DNA of 32,077 bases from Deltaproteobacteria bacterium. Its GTDB lineage: Bacteria; Myxococcota_A; UBA796; UBA9615. Below, one piece after another: positions 17,582-28,332 of this stretch. Position 1 is the first letter of the stretch. Every line of letters starts with the position of its first letter. The translations under genes were made by a program, and so were the position numbers. The stretch covers positions 1 through 32,077 of the forward strand of contig JAGSHC010000050.1 of the NCBI GenBank assembly GCA_023954745.1. Reading direction: 5' to 3'. The notes beneath the pieces are model-generated. The model was not told the origin of the DNA. It made no database searches and saw only the letters and a list, made by a program, of their open reading frames with translations.

Positions 17582-18832
17582 GTGACGCGTCTCTCTCTCG
17601 TCGGGTTCCTGGTTCTCGCGCTCGTCGCCCTGCGGCCGGCCGTGGCCCAGGAGCCCGGCGAGAGTTCGCTCACCGGGTGGCTCGATGCGTTCGCGCGGCA
17701 GCTCGAAGGCGTCCCCGACGGCCCGCGGGCCGGTCTGTCCATACAGTGGGTCGCTGGGCGCGGTGTGGAGGAGCGCCGGGTCGAGCGCGTCGTGCGCCCA
17801 CACCTTGTCCGGCGGCTCGAGCGAGGGGCGGTGGTGGGACCCCTCAACGATGACGGCGACTCGGCCATGGTGATCACCGTCTCTCTGGAGGGCGACCGGG
17901 TCTGGGCTGTCGGCGTGCTGCGAAGCGGGGGGCTGGCGGGCCCGGTGGCCGTCGCTCAGGACTGGCCCGTCGATCGGGAGCTCGAAGCGCTGCTCGGCCT
18001 GCGCCCTGCGCGACCGGGCCAGGGTCGCTGGAGCATGGAGCGGCTGGGCACGCTGCCCCTCGGAGTCCTCGATCTCCTGTTGCAGGATCTGGACGGCGAC
18101 GGGCGTGATGACATCGTTCTCCTCGGCGTCGACGGCGTGCGCACCTACCTGTGGTCCCCTCTGGAAGAGCGCCCGTCTCTGGACCAAGGGCCCCTCCCTC
18201 TCCCTCGGGCTCCCTGGCCTCGGGCCCTCGAGGGGTGGCTCGCCTGGGACGGTGCCGCGGTCCGGGTGGCGACGACCGCCGGGCACCGCATGCGATGGCC
18301 CATCGATGGGCGCGCTCTCCTCCCCGACGAGGAGGACGGCGTGCCTCTCTCCCAGGCCTACGATCCATCCCGCGCGCCGTTGCTGCTGGGCCGCCTCGGT
18401 TCCGGCGTGGACCTCACCGTCCCATCCACTCCTCAGTCCGGCCCCCTCCGCGACGTGGCCCAGTGGCCAGGGCGGGATGACGTGTGGCTGTGGGTCGACG
18501 CAGCGGGTGTGCTCGGGGGGGCAGGCTCAGCTGGGCCGCCCACCTTTCGGGAGCGGCGGGTGGGAGATCGGCTCCTCCTCGCAGATCTCGACGCCAACGC
18601 TGGCCCGGAGCTCGTGACGTCGGAGGCTGCTCTCCCGGGGAGCCCCGACCGGGTGCGGATCGAGGCCGTGAGCCCGCGCCTCGATGTCCTCACGGTCTTG
18701 TTCGAGGGATCGTTGGACGGCGCCGTGCGAGCGATGGCGGCCGGCGACGTGGACTTCGACGGCCGGGGCGACCTCCTGCTGGTGGAAGAGACTGCGGGCG
18801 CACCGGTCCTCTGGATTGTGAGGAGGCGCTGA
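17582..18832 (+). CDS. Secreted FG-GAP/VCBS-like protein
   Basis: Predicted periplasmic or secreted protein of 416 aa. A GTG start opens a signal peptide with likely cleavage after 'RPAVA' (residue 22). Three short Asp-rich loops of FG-GAP type are visible: 'DLDGDGRDDIVLLG' (about 169-182), 'ADLDANAGPELVTS' (about 340) and 'GDVDFDGRGDLLLV' (about 390). These are calcium-binding loops in beta-propeller proteins, so a partial propeller is likely; the N-terminal 150 residues are not assigned. Its TGA shares its last A with the ATG of the next gene (TGATG), so the two are coupled. Function is unknown; position suggests a part in envelope sensing or in the regulated output. Confidence 0.7.
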   Translation: MTRLSLVGFLVLALVALRPAVAQEPGESSLTGWLDAFARQLEGVPDGPRAGLSIQWVAGRGVEERRVERVVRPHLVRRLERGAVVGPLNDDGDSAMVITVSLEGDRVWAVGVLRSGGLAGPVAVAQDWPVDRELEALLGLRPARPGQGRWSMERLGTLPLGVLDLLLQDLDGDGRDDIVLLGVDGVRTYLWSPLEERPSLDQGPLPLPRAPWPRALEGWLAWDGAAVRVATTAGHRMRWPIDGRALLPDEEDGVPLSQAYDPSRAPLLLGRLGSGVDLTVPSTPQSGPLRDVAQWPGRDDVWLWVDAAGVLGGAGSAGPPTFRERRVGDRLLLADLDANAGPELVTSEAALPGSPDRVRIEAVSPRLDVLTVLFEGSLDGAVRAMAAGDVDFDGRGDLLLVEETAGAPVLWIVRRR

Positions 18833-20159
18833 TGCGGCTCGCCGCCATGATCGCGCTCTCCTTGTTGGCGACAATGGCGGCGCCCGCCCCGAGCGAGGCG
18901 CGCCGCGCGGCGGTGGGCGGCGGTGAAGCCAGCGTGTATTTGGGCAATGTCGACCTCGCGCTGTTGGCCAACGCCCTCGAGACCACCCCCCTGGTGGAGC
19001 CACGGGACCGTCGCATCTCGCCCGACCTTGCGGCGGCCTGGCCCACCATTGGTGAGGAGGGGGCGCGTTCTCGGTTTCTCGCAGGTCTCGTGTCTTCGGA
19101 CGCCGGACGCCTCTGGACTCTCGTCCCCCACGGAGACGCCAAGCCGCTCGCAGGGATCCTGGCCGCATGCCTGAGCGGGAGCGACGCCTGGCCGGCGCGT
19201 GCGCTGCGCGCAGCGGGGACGGAGGTGACGGTGGGGACCGCGGGGGAACGGGTGACCCTCAGCTTCTCATCCCCCGTGGGAGCAGTCCTTGCTCTCCTCC
19301 GGGGGTGCGCGTCCCCGGACGGACCGTTCCTTGCGGCTGGAGACAGTGGATGGACAGCCAACCCCGCGGCCGCCGGAGGGCGCCCCCACCTGGACACGGT
19401 CACGGTCGTGACGACCCCCGGGGAGGCAGCGCTCCTGGCCGCGACATCGGGCGCAGCCGGTGAGCTGCTGGTCGCTCCGTGGCCCGATGTGTGGCTGCTC
19501 GTCCCCGACGAGGCCGCGAAAGACGCGGACCCTCTGGACCTCGGCGTGGCGGGCGAGGGGCTCTCACGCTTCTCGGACGAGTTGGCCGCGGACCTCATTC
19601 TCGCCGTGCATCGCGGAGGCCGAGGCGCCGCGACGACGCACCTACTTCCTCCGGGGGTGGCCCCAGCCCGGAGCATGGCCGTCGCGCTCGGGAGGGCCCC
19701 CGCGCCACCGTTGACGCTGCTGCCCTTGCCGGCAGACGCTCCATCACTGCGCGTGGCGCATCAGGCAGCCGACGAGCTCGCCGGTGCCCTGCTCGAACGG
19801 CTGGCGCTCTTGCTCCGGGCCCGTGGGTGGGCGGTGACTGGAGCCGAGTCCAAGGGGGCGCCGGCGGCTCACATCGTGCGCTGGCGGCCGTCGACGCCCG
19901 ACACGGGGCTTGCGCTGTTGACCCTCGCCGCTGATCTCGACCTGCCACTCCCGCCCGACTCCGCCGAGGGGCTCCTCTCCGCGACTCGAGCAGAGCGTAC
20001 GTCTGCCGCGCTGACCATCGAGCGGCAGTGGCTGGACGCTCGCCTGGTCGTGCCTCTCCTCACGGCGGAGCGTACGCTGACCGTGAGTCCTCGCCTCGTG
20101 GGCGTGAGGGTTCGGGGTGACGGCGCCCCGGTCCTCGATGATGCCTGGTGGGTCTCGCC

Positions 20160-20163
<4 letters not shown>
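18832..20163 (+). CDS. Periplasmic protein resembling a shortened peptide-binding (SBP_bac_5) protein
   Basis: Predicted periplasmic protein, 443 aa, with a signal peptide likely cut after 'PAPSEA' (residue 23). The ATG at 18832 overlaps the previous stop and has GGAGG 5 nt upstream. Several segments sit in the order seen in extracellular solute-binding proteins family 5: 'RRISPDLAAAWPT' near the start, 'VTLSFSSPVGAVLALL' with 'GPFLAAGDSGWTANPAAAGG', 'PHLDTVTVV', and 'HLLPPGVAPA' in the second lobe. It is shorter than most family members (over 500 aa) and no permease or ATPase genes are nearby. The assignment is by eye and moderate. If right, it could present a ligand to the adjacent kinase rather than feed a transporter. 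Confidence 0.55.
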
Positions 20164-21851
<1,688 letters not shown>

Positions 21852-23069
21852 AGCTCGTGCGTCCGGGGTCTCGAGCTGCTCCTCCACGCGCCGCAGCGCG
21901 TGCCTCAGCTGGTCGAGCGCGTCACCCTCGACGCGCAGGTCGTGGGCATCCATCAGGAGCCAGCGGTAGTCCTCCACCGCCTTCTCGAGGAATGCACGGG
22001 TCTGTTCCCTGAGGAGACCCAGGTACACCACGGTGGCTTCGGCATCGAGGGACGTTGGGGTGTCGGCTGCGAGCATCGACCCACGGAACTCCTCGTTGAT
22101 GCTGCCCAGGGCCAGGGCCGCGCGTCCACTCCACTCGGGGTGGCGATGCTCGAGCACCCGCTTGTGGCAGCGCCGGGACTCCAGGAACCACCCCGCGGTG
22201 GTGTCGAGCCACCTCCGTGCGGCCGGCAAGTCATCTACGTCGAGGAGGCGCTGCGCCTTGGCGCGGTCCCGGTACATCTCCGCCGCGTGGAACCAGACCA
22301 TCGCCGACGACCACGGCACCACCTCGCGGGTCGTGCGCGTGTACCGGCGAATGCCGCGCCGAACGGAGTCCAGCTCTCGCTCGGCGAAGGCCCAGTCTCC
22401 CCCCAGTCCGGCGATGCGCGCCAGGATGGCTCGTCCCTCCCAGCGCTCGGTGATGTCGAGGGTGGAGGAGCCCAGCGCCCGCCGCAGGGCCACCACCGAG
22501 CCGGGATGGTCTCCGCCCTGCCAGCGCAACAGCCCTGCATGGAGGACGAGGCCCGTCGCCTCCTCAGGCTCGGTTCCTTCAATGACGGCCACATACTCGA
22601 GGTAGAGGTCCGCCGCGTCTCCCAAACGCCCCTGGCGCTCCGCCGCGAGGGCGAGGTTGTAGCGGGCCGCGATGGCGAGCGGACTCGCCGGAAACTCCTG
22701 CAGGAGGCGAGCAAACGCGACCCGCGCCAATCCGGGGTTCTCTGCTTCCAGCGTCGCCACGCCGTACTCGAACAGGTCCTGGGCGTCGTAGACGGCCAGA
22801 TCCAACATGGGGTCCAGGTCGGACTGGATGCGGGTCTCCCCTCCGGCGACGGTGCGGGTAGGCCGAGGGCGCGGGGGCTCCAACGTTCCTGAGGTGCGCG
22901 TGGGCGCCTGGCGCACGCACCCCGAGGCAGCGACGAGGAGGAGCAGCAGGAGGGGAAGGCGCCGGGTCATGGCAAGGAGCACTCCATCGGCGGTCGTCCC
23001 CTGAACTGGAGCGCACCACGCTCCCATAGGACCCAACGGCGCCTCGGATGTTCCCAGGGACAATAGCCC

Positions 23070-25091
23070 CTACTGCGACTCCAGCTGCTCCCACTCCGCC
23101 ATGGCGCGGTCGCGGCGCCGCTCCAGAGGGTCGCGCTGGTTCAGGAACTCCTGCATGCGCTCCCAGTCCCCGCCAACCTCCGGTGTCGCCAGCTGGGCGT
23201 CGATGACGCCCAGCTTCGTCTCCAGCTCGTCGATGATCCCGAGGAGCTGCTCGAGGCGCTTCTCGCGCTTGGCGGACTCTCGCTTGCGGCGCTTGGCCTC
23301 CTCCCAGGACTCCTTCGACTCCGGCTCGACCGTGTCCACAGCCTCTCGCGCGCCCTCGGCTGCCTGTACCTTGGGCTTGCTGCTCCCGGTGAGGCCCACA
23401 TCTCCGTCGCTCGCCGTGGGCAGGCCCTTGAGGAGCCACGCGTCCGGTGCCGTCTGACCCGGAGCGCGTCGCGACACGACGCCCATCTCCTCAGCCTTGC
23501 GCCAGAGGAAGTCGTCGAAGTCGCCCACATGGCGTCGAATCGTCCCGTCACCCACCTCCCACACCTGGTTCGCCACGGCGTTGGCGAAGACCCGGTCGTG
23601 AGACACCAGGATGAGGGCGCCAGGCCAGGCACCCAGCGCGTTGACAAGGGCTTCCTTGGTCTCCACGTCGAGGTGGTTCGTGGGCTCGTCGAGAAGCAGC
23701 AGGTTGGCACGCCGCAGCAGGATCTTCGCAAGAGCCACCCGACTGCGTTCCCCACCAGACAACACCCCGATGAGCTTGTGCACATCGTCCCCAGAAAAGA
23801 GCATCGCGCCGAGGGCCGTGCGAAGTCGCTGCTCCAGCAGCAGCGGGTCCCCTTCTGCCGCCGCCTGCATCACGGTGTGGTCTGGGTTCAGTGCCCGGGC
23901 CTGGTCCTGGGCAAACCAGGCCACCCGGGTGGACGGACGAGGCTGCATCACGCCATCGTCGGGGCGCTCGTCCCCGGACAACATGCGGAGCAGCGTGGAC
24001 TTACCGGCGCCGTTCGGCCCCACGAGCAAGATGCGGTCGCCCGCGAGCACAGATGCGTCTGCACCCGCAAAGACCGTGGTGCCGTCGTACGCCTTCTTGA
24101 CCGACCGGATCTCCAGCATCGGACTGTCCGCAGGCGGCGGGTCCGGGAAGCGCAGCTGGGCGCGCTTGTCGTCGGTGGGGACCTCGATGGGCGGAAGCTT
24201 CTGCAGCATCTTCACCCGCGACTGCACGGCCGCAGCCTTGCTGGCCTTGTATCGGAACCGGTTGATGAACGCCTGGATCCGCTCCCGCTCCTCGGTCCGC
24301 TGCCGGCTGAGCTCGCTCAACTGGGCGATGCGCTCGACGCGGGCCCGGGCCCAGGCCGTGTACCCCCCTGCGCTGGACTCCACATTGCCCATGCGGACTT
24401 CGACGGTGCGGTTGACGAGTCGGTCGAGGAAGTCGCGATCGTGACCGACAATCACCACTCCGCCGGGGTAGGCGCGGAGTTCGTGAAGCAGCCAGGTGCG
24501 GGTCTCGATGTCGAGATGGTTCGTCGGCTCGTCGAGGAGCAGGAAGCGCGGGCGCATCAGCAGCAGGCGAGCGAGCGCGATGCGGACCTGCCACCCGCCC
24601 GAGAAGGTCGCGGTGTCGCGCTCCCAGTCCTCCGCCTCGAACCCCAGACCCGAGAGGACCCGCCCCACGTCGGCCTCGAGTCGGTATCCACCGCGGACCC
24701 GAAACGCCTCTTGGAGCCGGTCAGCCTCCTCCAGGAGAGCCATCTGCTCCTTCTCGGAAAGCGCCCCAGAGTCGAGGCCTTGGAGGAGATCATTCGCCTT
24801 GAGCTCGAGGTCGAGAATGGGCTGCACAGCCGCCTGGGCTTCTTGCCACAGCGTCTGCCCTTCGGTGACGGCGTGCTCCTGAGCGAGATACCCCACGTCC
24901 TCGCCGCGGCTGAGCAGGATCCGGCCACCATCCGGCGGCAGCAGCCCGGCGGCGATCTTCATCAACGTCGACTTGCCTGCACCGTTGCGACCCACGATCG
25001 CCACGCGGTCGCGGTCACTCACCCGAAGATCGACACCATCGAGCACGACCTTCGTGCCCAGCTGCATGTGGACGTTCTCGAACTGAAGCAC
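23070..25091 (-). CDS. ABC-F family ATPase
   Basis: Cytoplasmic duplicated ATPase of the ABC-F family, whose members act on ribosomes rather than as transporters; 673 aa. Domain 1 has Walker A 'GRNGAGKST' (about 35-43) and 'LLLDEPTNHLD'. Domain 2 has 'GPNGAGKST', the signature 'LSGGERSRVALAKILL' and a second 'LLLDEPTNHLD'. The linker between domains (P-site tRNA interaction motif region) carries 'FINRFRYKASKAAAVQSR'. The C terminus (about 590-673) is a charged coiled coil ('LEQLLGIIDELETKLGVIDA'), as in Uup and YheS. It has no transmembrane segments. A GTG start at 25091 follows the miaB stop after 3 nt. I do not assign a specific subfamily. Confidence 0.92.
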   Translation of the reverse strand: MLQFENVHMQLGTKVVLDGVDLRVSDRDRVAIVGRNGAGKSTLMKIAAGLLPPDGGRILLSRGEDVGYLAQEHAVTEGQTLWQEAQAAVQPILDLELKANDLLQGLDSGALSEKEQMALLEEADRLQEAFRVRGGYRLEADVGRVLSGLGFEAEDWERDTATFSGGWQVRIALARLLLMRPRFLLLDEPTNHLDIETRTWLLHELRAYPGGVVIVGHDRDFLDRLVNRTVEVRMGNVESSAGGYTAWARARVERIAQLSELSRQRTEERERIQAFINRFRYKASKAAAVQSRVKMLQKLPPIEVPTDDKRAQLRFPDPPPADSPMLEIRSVKKAYDGTTVFAGADASVLAGDRILLVGPNGAGKSTLLRMLSGDERPDDGVMQPRPSTRVAWFAQDQARALNPDHTVMQAAAEGDPLLLEQRLRTALGAMLFSGDDVHKLIGVLSGGERSRVALAKILLRRANLLLLDEPTNHLDVETKEALVNALGAWPGALILVSHDRVFANAVANQVWEVGDGTIRRHVGDFDDFLWRKAEEMGVVSRRAPGQTAPDAWLLKGLPTASDGDVGLTGSSKPKVQAAEGAREAVDTVEPESKESWEEAKRRKRESAKREKRLEQLLGIIDELETKLGVIDAQLATPEVGGDWERMQEFLNQRDPLERRRDRAMAEWEQLESQ

Positions 25092-25094
25092 GAC

Positions 25095-26483
25095 CTATCC
25101 GAGGATCGGCAACGCGGAGCGCGCCACGGACGCCCGCGTGACCACTTCGCCAGCGAGGGAGTTGGTCAAGGCCTCGGTGACCCGGACGGTCACGAGCTCG
25201 CCGCAGAGGCGCTCGGAACCCTTGAAGTTCACCATCCAGTTTTGTCCGATACGTCCTGCCAGCCATGAGGAATCGCGTTTGCTAGGACCCTCGACAAGGA
25301 CCTCCACGTCCTTCCCGACCCAGGAAGCGAGCGCCTCGTCGGTGATGGTCCGTTGGAGGTCCTGCACCTCGCGGAGCCGACGCTTCTTCACATCGACGGG
25401 GACATCGTCGTCGTACTTTCGCACTGCGCCTGTGAAGGGTCGGGGCGAATACTTAAAGCTATAGATGAAGTCGTAGCGCACTGCGGACAGCAGCGACAGC
25501 GTGGCTTGATGCTCCTCCTCGGTCTCCCCCGGGAAGCCCACGATGATGTCGGTGCTCAAGGCCAGATCGGGGCGGGCAGCGCGCAGCTCCTCGACCAGCT
25601 CCAGATAGCGCTCCCTGGTGTGGCGCCGTCGCATGCGAACGAGCATGGAGTCGGCCCCCGCCTGCACCGGCAGATGGAAGTAGCTGCTGAGGCGAGGCTC
25701 GTTCGCATAGAGCGCGACGAGGCCCTCATCGAGGTCCCAGGGGTTGCTGGTCGTAAACCGCACCCGCGCGATGCCCTCGACCCCCGCTGCGCGCGCCAGC
25801 AGCTCGTGGAACGGGATCTCGTTGCTCTTCTTGAGGCCGTAGCTGTTGACGTTCTGGCCGAGGAAGGTCACCTCCCGCACGCCCTCGGCTGCCAGCCGAC
25901 GCACCTCGTCAATCACATCGTCGGCGCTGCGCGAGACCTCGCGCCCTCGGGTGAACGGAACGATGCAGAAGCTACAGAGGTTGTCGCAGCCCTTCTGAAT
26001 GGTGACGAAGGCAGAGACGCGTCGGTCGCCTCGAAACACCAGGTCGTTGGTGAATGGGTAGTCCTGCCGGTCGAGCTGCTCCGTCGCCAACTCGCGACGC
26101 CCGGCGCGCACGTCCATGAGGAGGGCCGGGAGGCGTGGGATGGCGTCGGGGCCCATGACGAGGTCGAGGTCGTCGAACCGGCGAAGCAACTCCCCCTTTG
26201 CCTGCTGGGCGTAACAACCAGTGACGCCAATCACGAGGTCTTCGTTGGCGTGCTTGAGCTTCTTGTAGCGCCCGAGCAACGAGCGCACCTTCTGCTCGGG
26301 CTTCTCGCGCACCGAGCATGTGTTGATGAGGATGACGTCCGCGTCCGACGGGTCCGCGGCGGCGGCGTAGCCGTCCGACTCGAGCAGGCGCAGCATCTTG
26401 CCGCTGTCCAGCTCGTTCATCTGGCAGCCGAAGGTCTGGATGAAGACCCTCTTGCCGTCAGGGGCGGGCGTCAGCTCCGCCAC
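25095..26483 (-). CDS. miaB: tRNA-2-methylthio-N6-dimethylallyladenosine synthase MiaB
   Basis: Radical SAM methylthiotransferase acting on i6A37 of tRNA; 462 aa. The GTG at 26483 is chosen because GAGGAGG lies just upstream and the first family motif follows at once ('VFIQTFGCQMNELDS'); it overlaps the end of fabD by 13 nt. The N-terminal UPF0004 domain holds cluster cysteines Cys20, Cys56 ('NTCSV') and Cys90. The radical SAM motif is Cys166, Cys170, Cys173 ('CDNLCSFC'). Further family signatures are 'PFTRGREVSR', 'FLGQNVNSYG' and 'DIIVGFPGETEEE'. A C-terminal TRAM domain ends the protein. The MiaB reading is favoured over RimO or MtaB by the 'GRE.SR' and 'QNVNSYG' segments. Confidence 0.95.
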   Translation of the reverse strand: MAELTPAPDGKRVFIQTFGCQMNELDSGKMLRLLESDGYAAAADPSDADVILINTCSVREKPEQKVRSLLGRYKKLKHANEDLVIGVTGCYAQQAKGELLRRFDDLDLVMGPDAIPRLPALLMDVRAGRRELATEQLDRQDYPFTNDLVFRGDRRVSAFVTIQKGCDNLCSFCIVPFTRGREVSRSADDVIDEVRRLAAEGVREVTFLGQNVNSYGLKKSNEIPFHELLARAAGVEGIARVRFTTSNPWDLDEGLVALYANEPRLSSYFHLPVQAGADSMLVRMRRRHTRERYLELVEELRAARPDLALSTDIIVGFPGETEEEHQATLSLLSAVRYDFIYSFKYSPRPFTGAVRKYDDDVPVDVKKRRLREVQDLQRTITDEALASWVGKDVEVLVEGPSKRDSSWLAGRIGQNWMVNFKGSERLCGELVTVRVTEALTNSLAGEVVTRASVARSALPILG

Positions 26484-27385
26484 TTCTCCTCCTCGAAGGA
26501 CGACAGGTTCGCCTTGCGGTCGAAGCGCTTGACGAATCCCACGAGGGTGCGGCCGTGGCCTACTTCGAGCCACTGGTCGACGCCGGCTTCCTTCATGGCC
26601 GCCATGGTCTGCAGCCACCGGACCGGGTTGCTGACCTGCTCCACGAGGTTGTTCTTCACCTGCTCCGCGCTGGGGTCGACGGTCCAGGCGCCGGTCACGT
26701 TGGGCACGTAGGGGACGCTGAGTGGCTTGATGTCCACCGCGTCGAGCCCCTCCCGCAAGACTGCTTCGGCGGGGGCAAGCAGGGAGCAGTGGAACGGCGC
26801 GGACACGTTGAGTTGCACCCCGCGCAGGCGGAAGTCGCTGGCCTGCTCCACAGCCCGAGCGATGGCGGTGCTGTGCCCCGCGATGACCGTCTGCCCGTTC
26901 GTGTTGAAGCCCGCGGGCTCGAGAACCTCGCCCTGGGCCGCCTTGGCGCAGAGGTTGGTGATCGACTCCTCGTCCCGGGCCATGAGGATCGCCGCCATGG
27001 AGCCGACGCCCTCGGGCACTGCGCTCTGCATGGCGCGACCGCGCAAGCGGGTGAGCCGCACCGCGTCAGCGAAGTCCAGGCAGCCTGCCGCGACGAGAGC
27101 CGAGTACTCGCCGAGGCTGTGGCCTGCGACCACATCGGGCGCCTTGCCTTCGGCCTGGAGAACTCGCCAGTAGGCGACAGACACCGTGAGCAGTGCGGGC
27201 TGGGTGTTCTCGGTGCGGGTGAGAGCCTCGATGGGCCCTTCGAGGATCACGCTGCTCAGGGACTCGCCGAGGGCCTCGTCGGCCTCCTCGAAGGTCCGCT
27301 TCACCACGTCGGACCGGCCGAGCCAGTCCGCGCCCATTCCTACGGTCTGGGACCCCTGTCCCGGAAACATGAAGGCCGTTGTCAT
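26471..27385 (-). CDS. fabD: Malonyl-CoA:ACP transacylase
   Basis: Transfers malonyl groups from CoA to acyl carrier protein to start fatty acid elongation; 304 aa, standard length. The N terminus 'MFPGQGSQTVGMG' is the classic oxyanion segment, the nucleophile is Ser90 in 'AGHSLGEYS', the conserved Arg lies in 'LRGRAMQ' and the catalytic His199 in 'SAPFHCSLL'. The ATG at 27385 is preceded by TAGGAG, in which the TAG is the stop codon of the upstream lipoprotein gene, so the two are closely linked. No other fab genes are nearby, which is unusual but not rare outside the gamma group. Confidence 0.95.
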   Translation of the reverse strand: MTTAFMFPGQGSQTVGMGADWLGRSDVVKRTFEEADEALGESLSSVILEGPIEALTRTENTQPALLTVSVAYWRVLQAEGKAPDVVAGHSLGEYSALVAAGCLDFADAVRLTRLRGRAMQSAVPEGVGSMAAILMARDEESITNLCAKAAQGEVLEPAGFNTNGQTVIAGHSTAIARAVEQASDFRLRGVQLNVSAPFHCSLLAPAEAVLREGLDAVDIKPLSVPYVPNVTGAWTVDPSAEQVKNNLVEQVSNPVRWLQTMAAMKEAGVDQWLEVGHGRTLVGFVKRFDRKANLSSFEEEKWRS

Positions 27386-27394
27386 CCGTCGCTC

Positions 27395-28219
27395 CTACTT
27401 CACTTCGACCTGGAGACAGGCGACGCCAAGCAGCTTCGCCTCTCCACCGTTGCACTTGACCTTGCGATGCATCGCGACCCCGTGAAGCCCCAGGAAGTCG
27501 TTCTCGTAGGGGTGATGCCAGCGCAGCATTCCGTCCCTCTCCTCCACGGTCTCTGCGCCGATGACCTCCATGGACTTCCCGTCGGTCCAGAGATCGAAGT
27601 GCGCGGTGCAGCCGGGGCCGACCTCACCGGTGGGGCCCCAGGCGGCCACCGGCATGTTCGAGGATCGCACCACCGGGGGGGTGGCGGGCTTCTTGTAGGA
27701 CTTGGCAGAGCTGTGCGACTTCGCGGCGCGGCCGGTGTACAGCACTTCGGTGCAGGGCTCGAAGTCCCGGCTCTTCAGGTCCTCGAAGGGCACGTACTTG
27801 TCCGCCGGAATGGGGCTCTTCGCCTCGGTGCCGTCGCCGCTCACGGTGCCCATCTGCGCCTCGATGCGGCAGTCGTTCGTGATGGTGGCCCACACGCGCT
27901 TGCGCTCGCCCGACCCCACCTCGGTGAAGACCGCAGTGTCTTCGCCGGTCTTCGTCCCTTCATAGGCCGTGACGTCGAACCCGCCGGGGGCCCAGCGGGC
28001 AGTGAGCTTGCCGTCAGCGCTTCCGAACTGAACGCGGAACTTGCTGTTGACGCCGTTCTCGCCCTGCAGCTTCCCGAAGTAGCCGTTGAGGTCCTTGAAG
28101 TTCACGTCGCCACAACGATGTCGGACGATGACCTGGGGCTTGTCGGCTCCGGGCATCTCCACGTTGCAGGCGGCGCCGAAGAGGACGGCGCCCAACAGGG
28201 CGAGGGCGTTCTTGCTCAT
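27395..28219 (-). CDS. Small Cys-containing lipoprotein, unknown
   Basis: Not recognised; 274 aa. A short hydrophobic leader ends in 'LFGAAC' (Cys18), an imperfect lipobox, so a lipoprotein is likely but a plain secreted protein is possible. The mature part has six further cysteines (in 'HRCGD', 'NDCRIE', 'EPCTEV', 'GPGCTAH', 'VKCNGG', 'GVACLQ'), which could form disulfides in the periplasm. The body looks mostly beta, with repeated Gly/Asp turns and 'DLWTDGKSMEVIG'. It is the first gene after the rodA hairpin and sits 9 nt before fabD. Confidence 0.7.
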   Translation of the reverse strand: MSKNALALLGAVLFGAACNVEMPGADKPQVIVRHRCGDVNFKDLNGYFGKLQGENGVNSKFRVQFGSADGKLTARWAPGGFDVTAYEGTKTGEDTAVFTEVGSGERKRVWATITNDCRIEAQMGTVSGDGTEAKSPIPADKYVPFEDLKSRDFEPCTEVLYTGRAAKSHSSAKSYKKPATPPVVRSSNMPVAAWGPTGEVGPGCTAHFDLWTDGKSMEVIGAETVEERDGMLRWHHPYENDFLGLHGVAMHRKVKCNGGEAKLLGVACLQVEVK

Positions 28220-28295
28220 GCTGGCTCCTGGGCGCGCCCGGCACGGACGCGCGCCGCGTATAGCAGACAGAGCCCCAAAGCGGCGCTCTCAGCGG

Positions 28296-28332
28296 TCTAG
28301 ACGGCCTCTCATCGAATGAGAAGCCGTCTAGA
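28296..28332. terminator. Long near-perfect hairpin at the end of rodA
   Basis: Two 17-nt arms (28296-28312 and 28316-28332) pair with a single mismatch around a CGA loop. Each arm ends in TCTAGA-like sequence, and the right arm includes the rodA stop codon (28328-28330). On the minus strand no T-run follows, so it is not a classic intrinsic terminator. It most likely ends or attenuates the mreD-mrdA-rodA transcript, or protects its 3' end. Confidence 0.6.
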
